This document shows positions 15,470-25,063 of a DNA stretch of 44,679 nucleotides, piece after piece. The stretch spans positions 1 through 44,679 of the forward strand of contig NZ_JANCPR020000065.1 of the NCBI RefSeq assembly GCF_028657195.3, read 5' to 3'. The notes below the pieces were generated by a model, which did not search any database, had not been told where the DNA came from, and saw nothing but the letters and a program-made list of their open reading frames with translations. Position 1 is the first letter of the stretch. The number at the start of each line of letters is the position of its first letter. A program made the position numbers and the translations under genes. This DNA comes from Streptomyces iconiensis. GTDB taxonomy: Bacteria; Actinomycetota; Actinomycetes; Streptomycetales; Streptomycetaceae.

Positions 15470-16636
15470 GTGCGTCCACGTATTCATAGACGGAAATTCC
15501 TCACGCTCGCAGGAGCCGGACTCGCAGGAGCCGGAACGGCCGTAACGGTGGCAGGTTGTGGAACGGCGTCCGGTAGAGGGGGAGTTCCGGCCACAACCCT
15601 TCGTTACCAGGGCTGGGCCGGGACCGTCACCCCGGCCGAGCTGGCCGACGACCTTGGGTATCTGGACGGCCTCACCCTCCGGTGGGTCGGCAATACCACC
15701 AGCGGTCCGCAGGACATCCAGTCGGCCGCTGCGGGCGACACCGACTTCGGCGGCGCCTTCAACGGCGCTGTCGTCAAGATGGCCGCGGCCAAGGCGCCCG
15801 TGACGGCCGTCATCAGCTACTACGGCGTCGACGCCAAGCGCTACAGCGGCTTCTACGTGCGCGAGGACAGCCCTCTGCGTACGGCGCGCGACCTCATCGG
15901 CAAGAAGGTCGCGATGAACACGCTTGGCGCGCACTCCGAGGCCATGCTCGACACCTATCTCGCCCGTCAGGGCCTCGACCCCGGTGAGGCGGCACAGGTC
16001 GAACGCGTCGCTCTGCCGCCCGTCAACACCGAACAGGCCCTGCGGCAGGGACAGATCGAGGTCGCCGTACTCGGCGACATCCTCCGCGACAAGGCGCTCG
16101 AACACGGTGGGGTCCGCGCTCTGTTCGACGACCACAAGCTGCTCGGCACCTTCAGCGCCGGTACGTACGTCATGGCTGACCGCTACCTGGAACGCCACCC
16201 GAAGGCCGCCGCCGCTTTCGTCACCGGTGTCGGCCGCGCCCTCGACTGGTCGCGGCGTACCCCGCGTGAGGAGGTCGTCGAGCGCATGGTGCGTATCGTG
16301 CGCCGCCGCGACCGCAGCGAGGACACCGAGCCGCTGCGCTACTGGCGCTCGTACGGCGTCGCACACGGCGCCGGGCGGATCGCGGCGCCCGAACTGGCCA
16401 TGTGGGCACGGTGGTTGGAGCGGCGGGGCGACATCAAGACCGGCCGGGTGGATGTCGCCGGTACCTATACCAACGACTTCAACCGGGGCCGGCCACGTCG
16501 ACCGGACCGCCGTCACCAGGCCCCCGTGCCCTCCCGCACCCCCGTGCCCTCCCGCACCCCTGTGTCCTCCCGCCCTCCCGTGCCATCCCGCACCTCCGTC
16601 CCCTCCCATCCCCGCCCCCACAGCTCCGGGAGCTGA
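15470..16636 (+). CDS. ABC transporter substrate-binding lipoprotein (sulfonate/taurine type)
   Basis: A 388-residue solute-binding protein of the SsuA/TauA/NMT1-like group. HRRKFLTLAGAG followed by a hydrophobic run and the lipobox VAGC (Cys30) predicts Tat export and lipid anchoring. The body has GWAGTVTPAELADDLGY, QSAAAGDTDFGGAFNGAVVKM and DLIGKKVAMNTLGAHSEAML, typical of the fold. The GTG start at 15470 has GGAAGG upstream. The C-terminus carries an odd tail of about thirty residues of Pro-Val-Pro-Ser-Arg-Thr repeats encoded by an 18-bp tandem repeat. It is the first structural gene of the operon with the ATPase, permease and TauD. A sulfonate or taurine substrate is inferred from these neighbours. 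Confidence 0.88.
   Translation: MRPRIHRRKFLTLAGAGLAGAGTAVTVAGCGTASGRGGVPATTLRYQGWAGTVTPAELADDLGYLDGLTLRWVGNTTSGPQDIQSAAAGDTDFGGAFNGAVVKMAAAKAPVTAVISYYGVDAKRYSGFYVREDSPLRTARDLIGKKVAMNTLGAHSEAMLDTYLARQGLDPGEAAQVERVALPPVNTEQALRQGQIEVAVLGDILRDKALEHGGVRALFDDHKLLGTFSAGTYVMADRYLERHPKAAAAFVTGVGRALDWSRRTPREEVVERMVRIVRRRDRSEDTEPLRYWRSYGVAHGAGRIAAPELAMWARWLERRGDIKTGRVDVAGTYTNDFNRGRPRRPDRRHQAPVPSRTPVPSRTPVSSRPPVPSRTSVPSHPRPHSSGS
16523..16612. repeat. 18-bp in-frame tandem repeat at the 3' end of the substrate-binding gene
   Basis: Five copies of cccgtgccctcccgcacc, increasingly diverged, run from 16523 to 16612. They encode the PVPSRT-like tail. Confidence 0.9.
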
Positions 16637-16640
16637 GCCG

Positions 16641-17620
<980 letters not shown>

Positions 17621-17624
<4 letters not shown>

Positions 17625-18523
17625 GCGCCGGCGCCGCCCTCACCGACGCCCCGGCCCCTGAGACGGCGGCGGCCGAGCGGCACGGGGGCACCGCTCCACG
17701 TGTCACCGGGCCGCGCGGGCCCGGTCCGGCGCGGCGGTTGCTGGGGCTGGTCGGTGGGCTGGTCGGTGGGCTGGTCGGTGGCGTGCTGCGGCGTACGGCC
17801 GCGGTCCTGGCGCTGCTCGCGCTGTGGGAGGCCGCACCGCGCCTCGGGTTCGTCGACCGGATCTTCCTGCCGCCGTTCTCCGAGGTCGCCGTCGCCTGGT
17901 GGGAACTGCTCGCCGACGGGCAGCTCCTCGACGACGCGCGCGCCAGCCTCGTCCGCTCGGCCACCGGGTTCGGGCTCGCCGTGCTGGTGGCCGTGCCGCT
18001 CGGGCTGCTCATCGGCTGGTACAGGCCCGTCGCCGAGCTGCTCGGGCCTCTGCTGGAGGTCTTCCGCAACACGGCGGCGCTCGCCCTGCTGCCCGTGTTC
18101 GTATTGCTGCTGGGGATCGGCGAGACCTCCAAGGTCTCCATCGTCCTGTACGCCTGCACCTGGCCCGTACTGCTCAACACCATCAGCGCCGTACGCACCG
18201 TCGACCCGACGCTGCTGAAGCTGGCGCGCAGCGTGAACCTGCCGCCGTGGCGGCTGTTCCAGAGGGTGATCCTCCCGGCCTCCGTGCCCGCTGTCTTCAC
18301 CGGTATACGGCTCGCCGGCGCCGTCGCCATCCTCGTGCTCGTCGCCGCCGAGATGGTCGGCGCCAAGGCGGGGCTCGGCTTCCTCATCAACAACTCGCAG
18401 TTCAACTTCGCCATCCCGCAGATGTACGCGGGCATCCTCACCGTCTCCCTGATCGGGGTGGCGTTCAACCAGCTGCTCGTCGCCCTGGAACGCCGCTTCA
18501 CGTCCTGGCGGACCTCCGGCTGA
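17621..18523 (+). CDS. ABC transporter permease (SsuC/TauC type)
   Basis: A 300-residue inner-membrane subunit with about six TM segments (TAAVLALLALWEA, ATGFGLAVLVAVPLGLLIG, AALALLPVFVLLLGIG, AGAVAILVLVAAEMVG, MYAGILTVSLIGVAFNQLLVAL). The cytoplasmic EAA-type loop (LLKLARSVNLPPWRLFQRVILPASVPAVFTG) contacts the ATPase. The first TM region is preceded by a GLVGG repeat from a 12-bp tandem repeat at 17747-17782. It overlaps the ATPase gene by 4 bp. The taurine/sulfonate assignment rests on family and operon. Confidence 0.92.
17747..17782. repeat. 12-bp in-frame tandem repeat in the permease gene
   Basis: Three head-to-tail copies of ctggtcggtggg encode the Gly-Leu-Val-Gly run before the first membrane segment. 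Confidence 0.85.
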
Positions 18524-18622
18524 GCGGTTCGGGACCGGTACGGGGTCCGCGTACGAAACCCCGTCGGAGCGAGCCGCCGCCCCGCCGCCGCAACCGTTCA
18601 ACACCCCTGAAAGGAAACGCAC

Positions 18623-19540
18623 ATGACAAGCTCGGACACCCGCTTCGACATCCGCCGTGTCGGTGGCCGTATCGGCGCCGAGATCCTCGGCATCGACCTG
18701 TCGGCCGCGCTCGACCCCACCGTCGTCGCGGAGATCAGCTCCGCGCTCCTCACCCACAAGGCGCTCTTCTTCCGGGACCAGCATCTCGACGACGCCGACC
18801 AGATCCGCTTCGCCTCCCTCTTCGGCGCACTCACCACGGCGCATCCGACCGTCCCCTCCGTCGAGGGCCGTCCGAACGTGCTGCCTGTGGACGCTGGTGA
18901 GGGCGTGCGCGCCAACCGCTGGCACACGGACGTCACCTTCGTACGCACCCCGCCCAAAGCCAGTACCCTGCGCAGCCTCGTCGTTCCGCCCTACGGCGGC
19001 AACACGCTCATCGCCAACACGGCTGCGGCCTACGCCGACCTGCCCGAGGCGCTGCGCGCGCTCGCCGACCGGCTCCGGGCGGTCCACACCAACGCCCACG
19101 ACTACGCCGAGCCGCAGCACGCCGGGAACGTGGAGGCGGCCGAGCGGCGCAGGGTGTTCACCTCGCGGCTGTGGCGCACCGAACACCCTGTCGTCCGGGT
19201 ACATCCCGAGAGCGGCGAACGCGCCCTGTTCCTCGGCGGGTTCGCACAGGAACTCGTCGGGCTCAGCTCCTCCGAGTCCCGCGATCTGCTGCGCATCTTC
19301 CAGGCGTACGTCACCCGCCCCGAGAACACCGTGCGCTGGTCCTGGGCCCCAGGCGACCTCATCCTCTTCGACAACCGCAGCACCCAGCACTACGCGCCCG
19401 ACGACTACGGCGACCTGCCGCGCCGCCTCCACCGCGTCACCGTCGCGGGTGATGTGCCGGTCGGGGTCGACGGCACGCACAGCCGCGCTCTCGAAGGGGA
19501 CGCGGCCGAGCACTACACCCCTGCGGGGGCCGCACGATGA
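18623..19540 (+). CDS. TauD/TfdA family Fe(II)/2-oxoglutarate dioxygenase
   Basis: A 305-residue dioxygenase of the TauD group, which hydroxylates taurine or another alkylsulfonate beside the sulfonate so that sulfite is released. The iron ligands are visible as WHTDVTF (His101, Asp103) and a distal His near 270 in RRLHRVTVAGD. VGGRIGAEILGIDL at the start and PGDLILFDNRSTQHYA near the C-terminus are typical. AAAGGA stands ahead of ATG 18623. The 99-bp gap after the permease holds no gene. It overlaps the following regulator by 4 bp (ATGA). The exact sulfonate substrate cannot be read from sequence. Confidence 0.92.
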   Translation: MTSSDTRFDIRRVGGRIGAEILGIDLSAALDPTVVAEISSALLTHKALFFRDQHLDDADQIRFASLFGALTTAHPTVPSVEGRPNVLPVDAGEGVRANRWHTDVTFVRTPPKASTLRSLVVPPYGGNTLIANTAAAYADLPEALRALADRLRAVHTNAHDYAEPQHAGNVEAAERRRVFTSRLWRTEHPVVRVHPESGERALFLGGFAQELVGLSSSESRDLLRIFQAYVTRPENTVRWSWAPGDLILFDNRSTQHYAPDDYGDLPRRLHRVTVAGDVPVGVDGTHSRALEGDAAEHYTPAGAAR

Positions 19541-20208
19541 CCGCGCCCGCTCCGACCGTCCTGCGCGCGCCCGCCGTCCTGCCCACACCTACTGTCTTGC
19601 CCGCTCCCACCGTCCTGCCCGCAGCCGGTCCGGGGCGTGGCAGGCTGCGCGGCGGGCAGGCCGTGGGCTACCTCGTCGTCGTTCCCGAGGGCACGGACCC
19701 GGCGGAGCTGCCCCATTACGTGGCACGCGCCGAGGCGGCGTACGTCGAGGCGGTGTACGCCGATGCGGCGCACACGGGGGCCGCGAACGCCGATGCCGTG
19801 TACGCCGATGCCGTGTACGAGGAGGCCGCGTACGCCGATGCCGCGTACGAGGAGGCCGCGTACGAGGAGACGGCCGCGCGTACCGGCGCGGGCGTGTCCG
19901 GCGCGGGGTCTGCCCCGGGCCGCGGTGAGGGTGTCGAGATCGACCGTGAGCGGCACACCGTCCATGTGGACGGGGCCGAACTCGCCCTCACCTACCTGGA
20001 GTTCGAGCTTCTCGCGCACCTCGCGGCGCACCCCCACAGGGTGCACTCGCGCGAGCACCTCATCGCCGGGGTGTGGGGCTACGGCCAGCACATCGGCGAC
20101 GGCCGCACCGTGGACGTCCACATCGCCCGCCTCCGCCGCAAGCTGGGCCCCGCACACCGGGCCCGCATCGTCACCGTCCGCCGTGTCGGCTACAAGTACG
20201 CCCCGTAA
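19537..20208 (+). CDS. Winged-helix (OmpR/PhoB-type) transcriptional regulator
   Basis: A 223-residue protein whose C-terminal 90 residues are a Trans_reg_C winged helix (LTYLEFELLAHLAAHPHRVHSREHLI ... DGRTVDVHIARLRRKLG ... VRRVGYKYAP). The N-terminal half has no phospho-receiver domain. It has a Pro/Thr/Val-rich start, a GYLVVVPEGTDPAELP segment and a run of five-residue Tyr-Ala-Asp/Glu-Ala repeats (about 68-112). It overlaps tauD by 4 bp, so it is coupled to the sulfonate operon and may regulate it. The repeat tract comes from a 15-bp tandem repeat and looks recently expanded. Confidence 0.87.
   Translation: MTAPAPTVLRAPAVLPTPTVLPAPTVLPAAGPGRGRLRGGQAVGYLVVVPEGTDPAELPHYVARAEAAYVEAVYADAAHTGAANADAVYADAVYEEAAYADAAYEEAAYEETAARTGAGVSGAGSAPGRGEGVEIDRERHTVHVDGAELALTYLEFELLAHLAAHPHRVHSREHLIAGVWGYGQHIGDGRTVDVHIARLRRKLGPAHRARIVTVRRVGYKYAP
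19738..19872. repeat. 15-bp in-frame tandem repeat in the regulator gene
   Basis: Units such as gcgtacgccgatgcc and gcgtacgaggaggcc recur about nine times, including one imperfect stretch. They encode AYADA/AYEEA repeats. Confidence 0.85.
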
Positions 20209-20251
20209 TGCCGGTTCCGGACGACACGGCACCACCCCCGTACTCGCCCCC

Positions 20252-21031
20252 GTGCGCGCACACCCCCGCCTCGACAAGGAGGCGCGTTACGCCCGTACGG
20301 GCGAATTCCCGCACGTTGTAAGGGAGTTGTGGGGCGGCCGTACGGTCGACCTGGACGGCGCGCACGTCCAGGTCGAGGGTGCCGCGCTCGCGCGCCTTCC
20401 GGAGCCCGTGCCCGATGTGTACTTCGGCGGCAGCTCGCCCGCCGCGCTGCGGGTCGCGGCGCGTTCGGCTGATGTGTACCTCACCTGGGGTGAGCCGCCC
20501 GCGCAGGTGGCGGAGAAGATCGAACGGGTGCGGGCTCTGGCGGCGGCCGAGGGCAGGAGCCTGCGCTTCGGCATCCGGCTGCACACGATCTACCGCGACA
20601 CCTCCGAGCAGGCATGGGCCGAGGCCAGCCGCCTCCTGGACGGCTTCGACCCGGCCGCCGTCGCACGCGCCCAACAGGGCCTGGGCGCCGGCGAGTCGGA
20701 GGGCCAGAAGCGCATGCTGGCACTGCACGGCGGCAGCCGCGACGGCCTGGAGGTCCACCCCGGCCTATGGGCGGGCATCGGCCTCGTACGCGGGAGTGCG
20801 GGCACCGCGCTGGTGGGCAGCCATGCCGAGGTCGCCGACCTCATCGAGCAGTACCGGCGTATCGGGACCGAGGAGTTCGTCCTGTCCGGGTACCCGCACC
20901 TGGAGGAGGCGTACTGGTTCGGCGAGGGGGTGCTGCCCCTCGTACGCCCTCAGCCCGCCGTGGCCGCCAGCAATCCGGCTTCGGCCGGTGGTGAACCGGC
21001 CCGGAAGCGGGAGGCGGTCGCCTCGGTGTAG
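20252..21031 (+). pseudogene. Alkanesulfonate monooxygenase SsuD-like, N-terminally truncated
   Basis: The protein matches the C-terminal two thirds of FMNH2-dependent alkanesulfonate monooxygenase SsuD: RYARTGEFPHVVRELWGG, PDVYFGGSSPAALRVAA, YLTWGEPPAQVAEKIERV, FGIRLHTIYRD, LWAGIGLVRGSAGTALVG and LSGYPHLEEAY. SsuD is normally about 380 residues. Here the first 120 or so, with the first strands of the TIM barrel and part of the FMN site, are missing; homology starts right after the regulator's stop. GTG 20252 is an in-frame start, giving about 259 residues, but such a barrel is unlikely to fold. Its 3' end runs 82 bp into the convergent chelatase gene. Confidence 0.75.
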
Positions 21032-21741
21032 CGCTGCGCGACGACGCGGGCGAGTTCGGGGGCCGCGCCGAGTACGGGGGCCAGTACCTCGGCCCCCGAC
21101 TCGTGCGCCCCCGCCGCGATGCGGTCGGGCAGGCGGCCGGGAGCCAGTACGTACGGGGCGACGGCGACGCGGCGTGCGCCGTCGGCGCGCAGTGCGTGTA
21201 CGGCCTCGGCCGTGCGGGGGAGTGCAGCGGAGGCGAACGCAGGCCGCACGGCGCACCAGCCAGTGGTGCGCCGCCACTCCCGCGCGATTTCTGCGATCAC
21301 TGCGATCGCCTCCGGGTCCGATGAGCCGGCGGAGGCCAGGACGACGCCGGTGGAGGAGGTGTCCTCCGGCCTCAACCCGGCCTGGCGCAGGCGGCGTTCG
21401 AGAGCTGTGACGAGCAGCGTGTGCGGGCCCAGTACGTCCGCCTGGCGTACCTCCATGCCGGGCAGGTGCCGCGTGGCCTCCGTCAGTACGGCCGGGATGT
21501 CGGTCTTGGCGTGGAAGGCGCGGGTCAGCAGCAGCGGGACGGCGACGGCCTCGCGTACGCCCTCCCCGTACAGGCGGGCCAGCGCGTCCGGTACGGAGGG
21601 CGCGTCGAAGTCCAGGTGGCCCACCCGCACCCGCACCCCGGGCAGCGCGGAGCGTACCCGCGCGGCGAGCGCGCCGACGGTCGCGGCGTGTCGGGGACCA
21701 CGGCTGCCGTGGGCGACGAGGAGCAGAGCGGGACGTGACAT
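20950..21741 (-). CDS. Sirohydrochlorin chelatase (CbiX/SirB type)
   Basis: A 263-residue chelatase with two CbiX-like halves: LLLVAHGSRGPRHAATV with the N-terminal metal-binding His, VAVPLLLTRAFHAKTDIPAVL with a second His, and a related second half (VVLASAGSSDPEA, VAVAPYVLAPGRLPDRI). In this setting it most likely inserts iron into sirohydrochlorin to make siroheme for the sulfite reductase of the same cluster; cobalt insertion is the alternative. Its ATG overlaps the permease TGA by 1 bp (TGATG). The 3' end overlaps the convergent ssuD remnant. Confidence 0.88.
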   Translation of the reverse strand: MSRPALLLVAHGSRGPRHAATVGALAARVRSALPGVRVRVGHLDFDAPSVPDALARLYGEGVREAVAVPLLLTRAFHAKTDIPAVLTEATRHLPGMEVRQADVLGPHTLLVTALERRLRQAGLRPEDTSSTGVVLASAGSSDPEAIAVIAEIAREWRRTTGWCAVRPAFASAALPRTAEAVHALRADGARRVAVAPYVLAPGRLPDRIAAGAHESGAEVLAPVLGAAPELARVVAQRYTEATASRFRAGSPPAEAGLLAATAG

Positions 21742-22778
21742 CAGCGCAGCAGCCCCCGGTGGCGCAGGACGCGGCGTTCCACGGGCGCGAAGATGAGCAG
21801 TTCGATGCCGATGCCGACGACCAGGATGAGCAGGATGGCGCCCAGCACGAGGGGCATGTCCTGGTACGAGCGGCCCGTCTCCAGCAGCTGGCCCAGTCCC
21901 GCGCCCAACTCCGGTGAGGTGGCGATGAGTTCGGCCGCCATCAGCGAGCGCCACGAGAACGCCCAGCCCTGCTTGAGGCCCGCGATGTAGCCGGGCAGCG
22001 CGGCGGGCAGCAGTACGTGGCGTACGCCGGTGAGGCCGGTCGCGCCGAGGACCTTGCCTGCGCGCAGGTGCAGCGGGTCGATCCGGTCCACGCCTGAGAC
22101 CAGGCCGTTGGCGATGGAGGGGACCGCGCCCAGCAGGACGACCGCGTAGATCGTCGCGTCCGTCAGGCCGAACCAGATGATCGCCGCGGGGACCCATGCC
22201 ACGGACGGCAGTGACTGGAGGCCGGAGAGGATCGGGCCTATCGCGGCCCGTACCGGGCCTACCCGTGCGACCAGCAGGCCCAGCGGTGTTCCTACTGCCA
22301 GCGCGACCAGGAAGCCGAGTGCGCCTCGGGACACGCTCTGCCAGACGATGCCGAGGATCGTGCCCTTGTACCACTCCTCGGCGAGTGCGTTCCAGACCAT
22401 GAGGGGGCTGGGGAGCTGGTAGTGCGGTTTCAGTTCCAGCGCGAAGGCTAGTTGCCACAGGGCGAGGACGAGGGCTACGGCTACCAGGGGAGGTAGCGCC
22501 TTGGTGCGCAGGGTGTGGGTGAGGGGGGTGCGGGGGGTTGTGCCGGTGTTGTCCAGCGCGTCCAGGCCGGCCTCCAGGCCGGCCAGGTCTGTGGGGTGGG
22601 CTTGTTCCCTGGGTGTGGGGTGCGGTTGTTCCTTGGCGGTGGGGTGTGATTGTTCCTTGATGGTGGGTTGCGAGTGCTCCTGGGCTGTGGGTTGTGTTTG
22701 TTCCTTGGGCTTCGGCCCGTTTTGAGCTTCGCCCGGTGGCGCCGGACTCTGTGGGACGTGCGTTTCAGTGCTGGCCAT
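21741..22778 (-). CDS. ABC transporter permease (sulfonate type)
   Basis: A 345-residue permease with the SsuC/TauC-like core: VAVALVLALWQLAFAL, VALAVGTPLGLLVARVG, LPSVAWVPAAIIWFGL, the EAA-like loop HLRAGKVLGATGLTGVRHVLLPAALPGYIAGL, MAAELIA and LGAILLILVVGIGIELLIF. The first 90 residues are unusual: hydrophilic and made of nine-residue repeats (QPTAQEHS, QPTIKEQS, HPTAKEQP, HPTPREQA). This lies on the cytoplasmic side and is another in-frame repeat expansion. Its start overlaps the ATPase gene by 14 bp. Confidence 0.92.
   Translation of the reverse strand: MASTETHVPQSPAPPGEAQNGPKPKEQTQPTAQEHSQPTIKEQSHPTAKEQPHPTPREQAHPTDLAGLEAGLDALDNTGTTPRTPLTHTLRTKALPPLVAVALVLALWQLAFALELKPHYQLPSPLMVWNALAEEWYKGTILGIVWQSVSRGALGFLVALAVGTPLGLLVARVGPVRAAIGPILSGLQSLPSVAWVPAAIIWFGLTDATIYAVVLLGAVPSIANGLVSGVDRIDPLHLRAGKVLGATGLTGVRHVLLPAALPGYIAGLKQGWAFSWRSLMAAELIATSPELGAGLGQLLETGRSYQDMPLVLGAILLILVVGIGIELLIFAPVERRVLRHRGLLR
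22555..22725. repeat. 27-bp degenerate repeat coding for the permease N-terminus
   Basis: Units of the form ttgttccttg-g-ggtggg-tg recur about every 27 bp and encode the repeated PT-x-x-E-Q segments of the permease. Confidence 0.65.
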
Positions 22779-23526
22779 GGCGGCGGATCTCCCCCCGGAG
22801 CTGTTCGGTGATCTCTACGGACAGGCCCGCCACGTCCGCGTCCTCGATACGGCGGGGGTGTGGAATGTCCACTTCCCATTCGCGGGCTATGCGGCCCGGG
22901 CGGGAGGAGAGCAGGACGACGCGTTGGGCGAGGCGTACCGCCTCGCGGACGTTGTGGGTGACGAAGAGGACGGAGACGTTCGTCTCCGACCAGATGCGCG
23001 TCAGTTCCTCGTGCAGCACGTCGCGGGTGATCGCGTCCAGTGCGGCGAACGGTTCGTCCATCAGGAGCAGTTGGCTGTCCTGGGCCAGTGCCCTTGCGAG
23101 GGCTACGCGTTGGCGCATGCCGCCGGAGAGTTCGTGTACGCGTTTGCCGTATGCGCCCTTCAGGCGGACCAGTTCCAGGAGGCGTTCCGCCTCCTGGGTC
23201 CTGTCGGCCTTGGGCAGGCCGCGGAGTTTGAGGGCCAGCTCGATGTTCCTGCCCGCCGTCAGCCAGGGGAAGAGTGCGTGCTCCTGGAACATCAGGGCCG
23301 GCCTGCCGCCTGGTACCTCGATGGTGCCGTGCGTCGGGCTGTCCAGGCCCGCCGCTAGGTTCAGCAGGGTGCTTTTGCCGCAGCCGGATGCGCCTAGGAG
23401 GGTGACGAATTCGCCGGGGGTGAGGGTGAGGGTGATGTTGTCCAGCACTTGTTGGTGGCCGAACGTTTTGGAGACGTTTTTTATTATTGCGGTCGGTGTT
23501 TTTGTTTGTGTTGTGGTTGCGGTCAC
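22765..23526 (-). CDS. ABC transporter ATP-binding protein (sulfonate type)
   Basis: A 253-residue ATPase. Walker A GASGCGKST (45-53), Q-loop FQEHALFPWL, signature LSGGMRQRVALARALA (about 145), Walker B LLMDEPFAALDAITR and FVTHNVREAV are all in place. The GTG at 23526 has a strong AGGAGGTGA ribosome site. It is separated from the upstream substrate-binding gene by 280 bp containing the dispersed repeat, but orientation and function place it in the same operon. In S. coelicolor a similar transporter stands next to the cys genes. Confidence 0.94.
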   Translation of the reverse strand: MTATTTQTKTPTAIIKNVSKTFGHQQVLDNITLTLTPGEFVTLLGASGCGKSTLLNLAAGLDSPTHGTIEVPGGRPALMFQEHALFPWLTAGRNIELALKLRGLPKADRTQEAERLLELVRLKGAYGKRVHELSGGMRQRVALARALAQDSQLLLMDEPFAALDAITRDVLHEELTRIWSETNVSVLFVTHNVREAVRLAQRVVLLSSRPGRIAREWEVDIPHPRRIEDADVAGLSVEITEQLRGEIRRHGQH

Positions 23527-23550
23527 TGGGTCACCTCCTGTACTGGATCT

Positions 23551-23740
23551 TCATATGGGGCTTCGCCCCTGTACCCCTGTTGTGGTTCCTGTGGTTTGAA
23601 GCCCGTTCCCGTTCCTGATGGGGCTTCGCCCCTTTCCCCGTTGGCCTCGCCGGCCGGGCGTCGGGGGGCTCCTCCCCCAGACTCCGTCCGGGGGGACCCC
23701 CACCCCGGCAATCCCCCCGCCAAAAGGGGCTTCGCCCCCT
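23551..23740. repeat. Dispersed GC-rich REP-like repeat, copy 2
   Basis: Three ggggc-ttc-gcccc hairpins lie at 23557-23569, 23620-23632 and 23726-23738. Bases 23618-23691 are the exact reverse complement of window positions 1-74. The element sits between the binding-protein gene and the ATPase gene of one transporter operon. Its hairpins could stabilise the upstream message or reduce readthrough. Confidence 0.85.
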
Positions 23741-23806
23741 CTGGACTCCCCCGCCCGTATCGGGGCCAGCTCTCTATTTGGGTGGTCCCGGGACGGGTTG
23801 CGGGGC

Positions 23807-24907
23807 CTACTTGGGAGGTTGGGGGGTTTCGGGGAGGGGGGGTTTGCCTTGGGATTTGAGGATCTTGTTCAGGGGGGTCAGGTCGTAGATGTTGGTGAGG
23901 GTTGGTTTTTTTAGGAGGCCGGCTGAGGTTGCGTTGGCGGCCTGTTTTTTGAGGGTGGGGGCCAGGGGGTCGTCGGTGACGTCTATGTGGGAGAAGGCGT
24001 CGTCCAGGACGGAGGTGGGCAGGGGTTTGCCCGCGTCGCGGCGTAGGGCCTCGTTGATGTGCTTCTTGGCGGCTTCGGGGTGCTTGGTGATCCAGGCGTT
24101 GGCGGCTACGGAGCCGCGCAGGACCGCTTCTACGGCGGCCGGGTGCTTTTTGAGGAAGTCCTGGCGTACTACGAGGTTCGTGGTGACGAACTTGCCGTCC
24201 TTCCAGAGCTTCTTCTCGTCCAGGAGGACCTTTCCGCCCTTGGCCACGAGGGTGGAGGCGGTGGGTTCTGGGACCCAGGCGCCGTCGATGCCGCCCTGCT
24301 GGAAGGTGGTGGGGATCTCCTTGTTGTCCTGGCGCAGTACGGAGGTGGCGCCCTCGCCGGTCTCGGGGTTGACCTTTGTGCCCTTGGTGCGCAGGTAGTG
24401 GAGGAGGGCCACGTCCTGGGTGTTGCCGAGCTGGGGGGTGGCGATCTTCTTGCCCTTGAGGTCGCCCAGGGACTTCACCTTGTCGGGGTTCACGACCAGG
24501 GAGGCGCCGCCCGAGGTGGCGCCCGAGACGATGCGGAGGTTCTTGCCGCCGGACTTGATGTAGCCGTTGTTGGCGGGGGAGGGGCCGACCCAGGTCATGT
24601 CGACGGCCTTGGCGTTGAGGGCCTCGATGGCGGAGGGGCCCGCGTTGAAGACCTGGGTGGAGACCTTGGTGCCTCCCAGCTCCTTGGCGATGGGGCCGCC
24701 GTCGCGCAGGCCCACCAGGGGGGTGGCGTGGGTGACGTTCGGGAAGTAGCCGAGCTTCACCTCGTCCAGACCGTCGACCTTCTTGCCGCCGGCTGCCTTG
24801 GGGTCGGCGTCCTCGACCGCTTTGGAGCCGTAGCCGCAGCCGGTGAGGAGCAGCGTGGGCAGGGCTATCAGGGCGGTAAGGGCGTGTTTCCTGTGGTTGG
24901 CGGGCAC
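23807..24907 (-). CDS. ABC transporter substrate-binding lipoprotein (sulfonate/sulfate-ester type)
   Basis: A 366-residue SsuA-like lipoprotein. The signal peptide (HRKHALTALIALPTLLL) ends in the lipobox LTGC, so Cys24 is lipid-modified. The body reads EVKLGYFPNVTHATPLVGLRDG, FNAGPSAIEALNAKAVDMTWVGPSPA, LKGKKIATPQLGNTQD and FQQGGIDGAWVPEPT. The GTG at 24907 with AGAGGA upstream is preferred over the longer in-frame form, which would bury the signal peptide. It follows cysN by 156 bp without a gene. The substrate could be an aliphatic sulfonate; sulfate cannot be excluded because no CysPTWA-type permease is in the window. Confidence 0.9.
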   Translation of the reverse strand: MPANHRKHALTALIALPTLLLTGCGYGSKAVEDADPKAAGGKKVDGLDEVKLGYFPNVTHATPLVGLRDGGPIAKELGGTKVSTQVFNAGPSAIEALNAKAVDMTWVGPSPANNGYIKSGGKNLRIVSGATSGGASLVVNPDKVKSLGDLKGKKIATPQLGNTQDVALLHYLRTKGTKVNPETGEGATSVLRQDNKEIPTTFQQGGIDGAWVPEPTASTLVAKGGKVLLDEKKLWKDGKFVTTNLVVRQDFLKKHPAAVEAVLRGSVAANAWITKHPEAAKKHINEALRRDAGKPLPTSVLDDAFSHIDVTDDPLAPTLKKQAANATSAGLLKKPTLTNIYDLTPLNKILKSQGKPPLPETPQPPK

Positions 24908-25063
24908 GGAGGGGTCCTCTCGGGGCTGGCGTGCGGGGCTGGGTGGGGGAGCGTCAGCGCGCGCATGGGCCGACACCGCCCTGGCCGCTGCCCCGGACAC
25001 CGCTGCCGATCCGGCCGCCGGTCTGGTCGAACGTCGAGAAGACCTCTCCTGGGATGGGCATGG

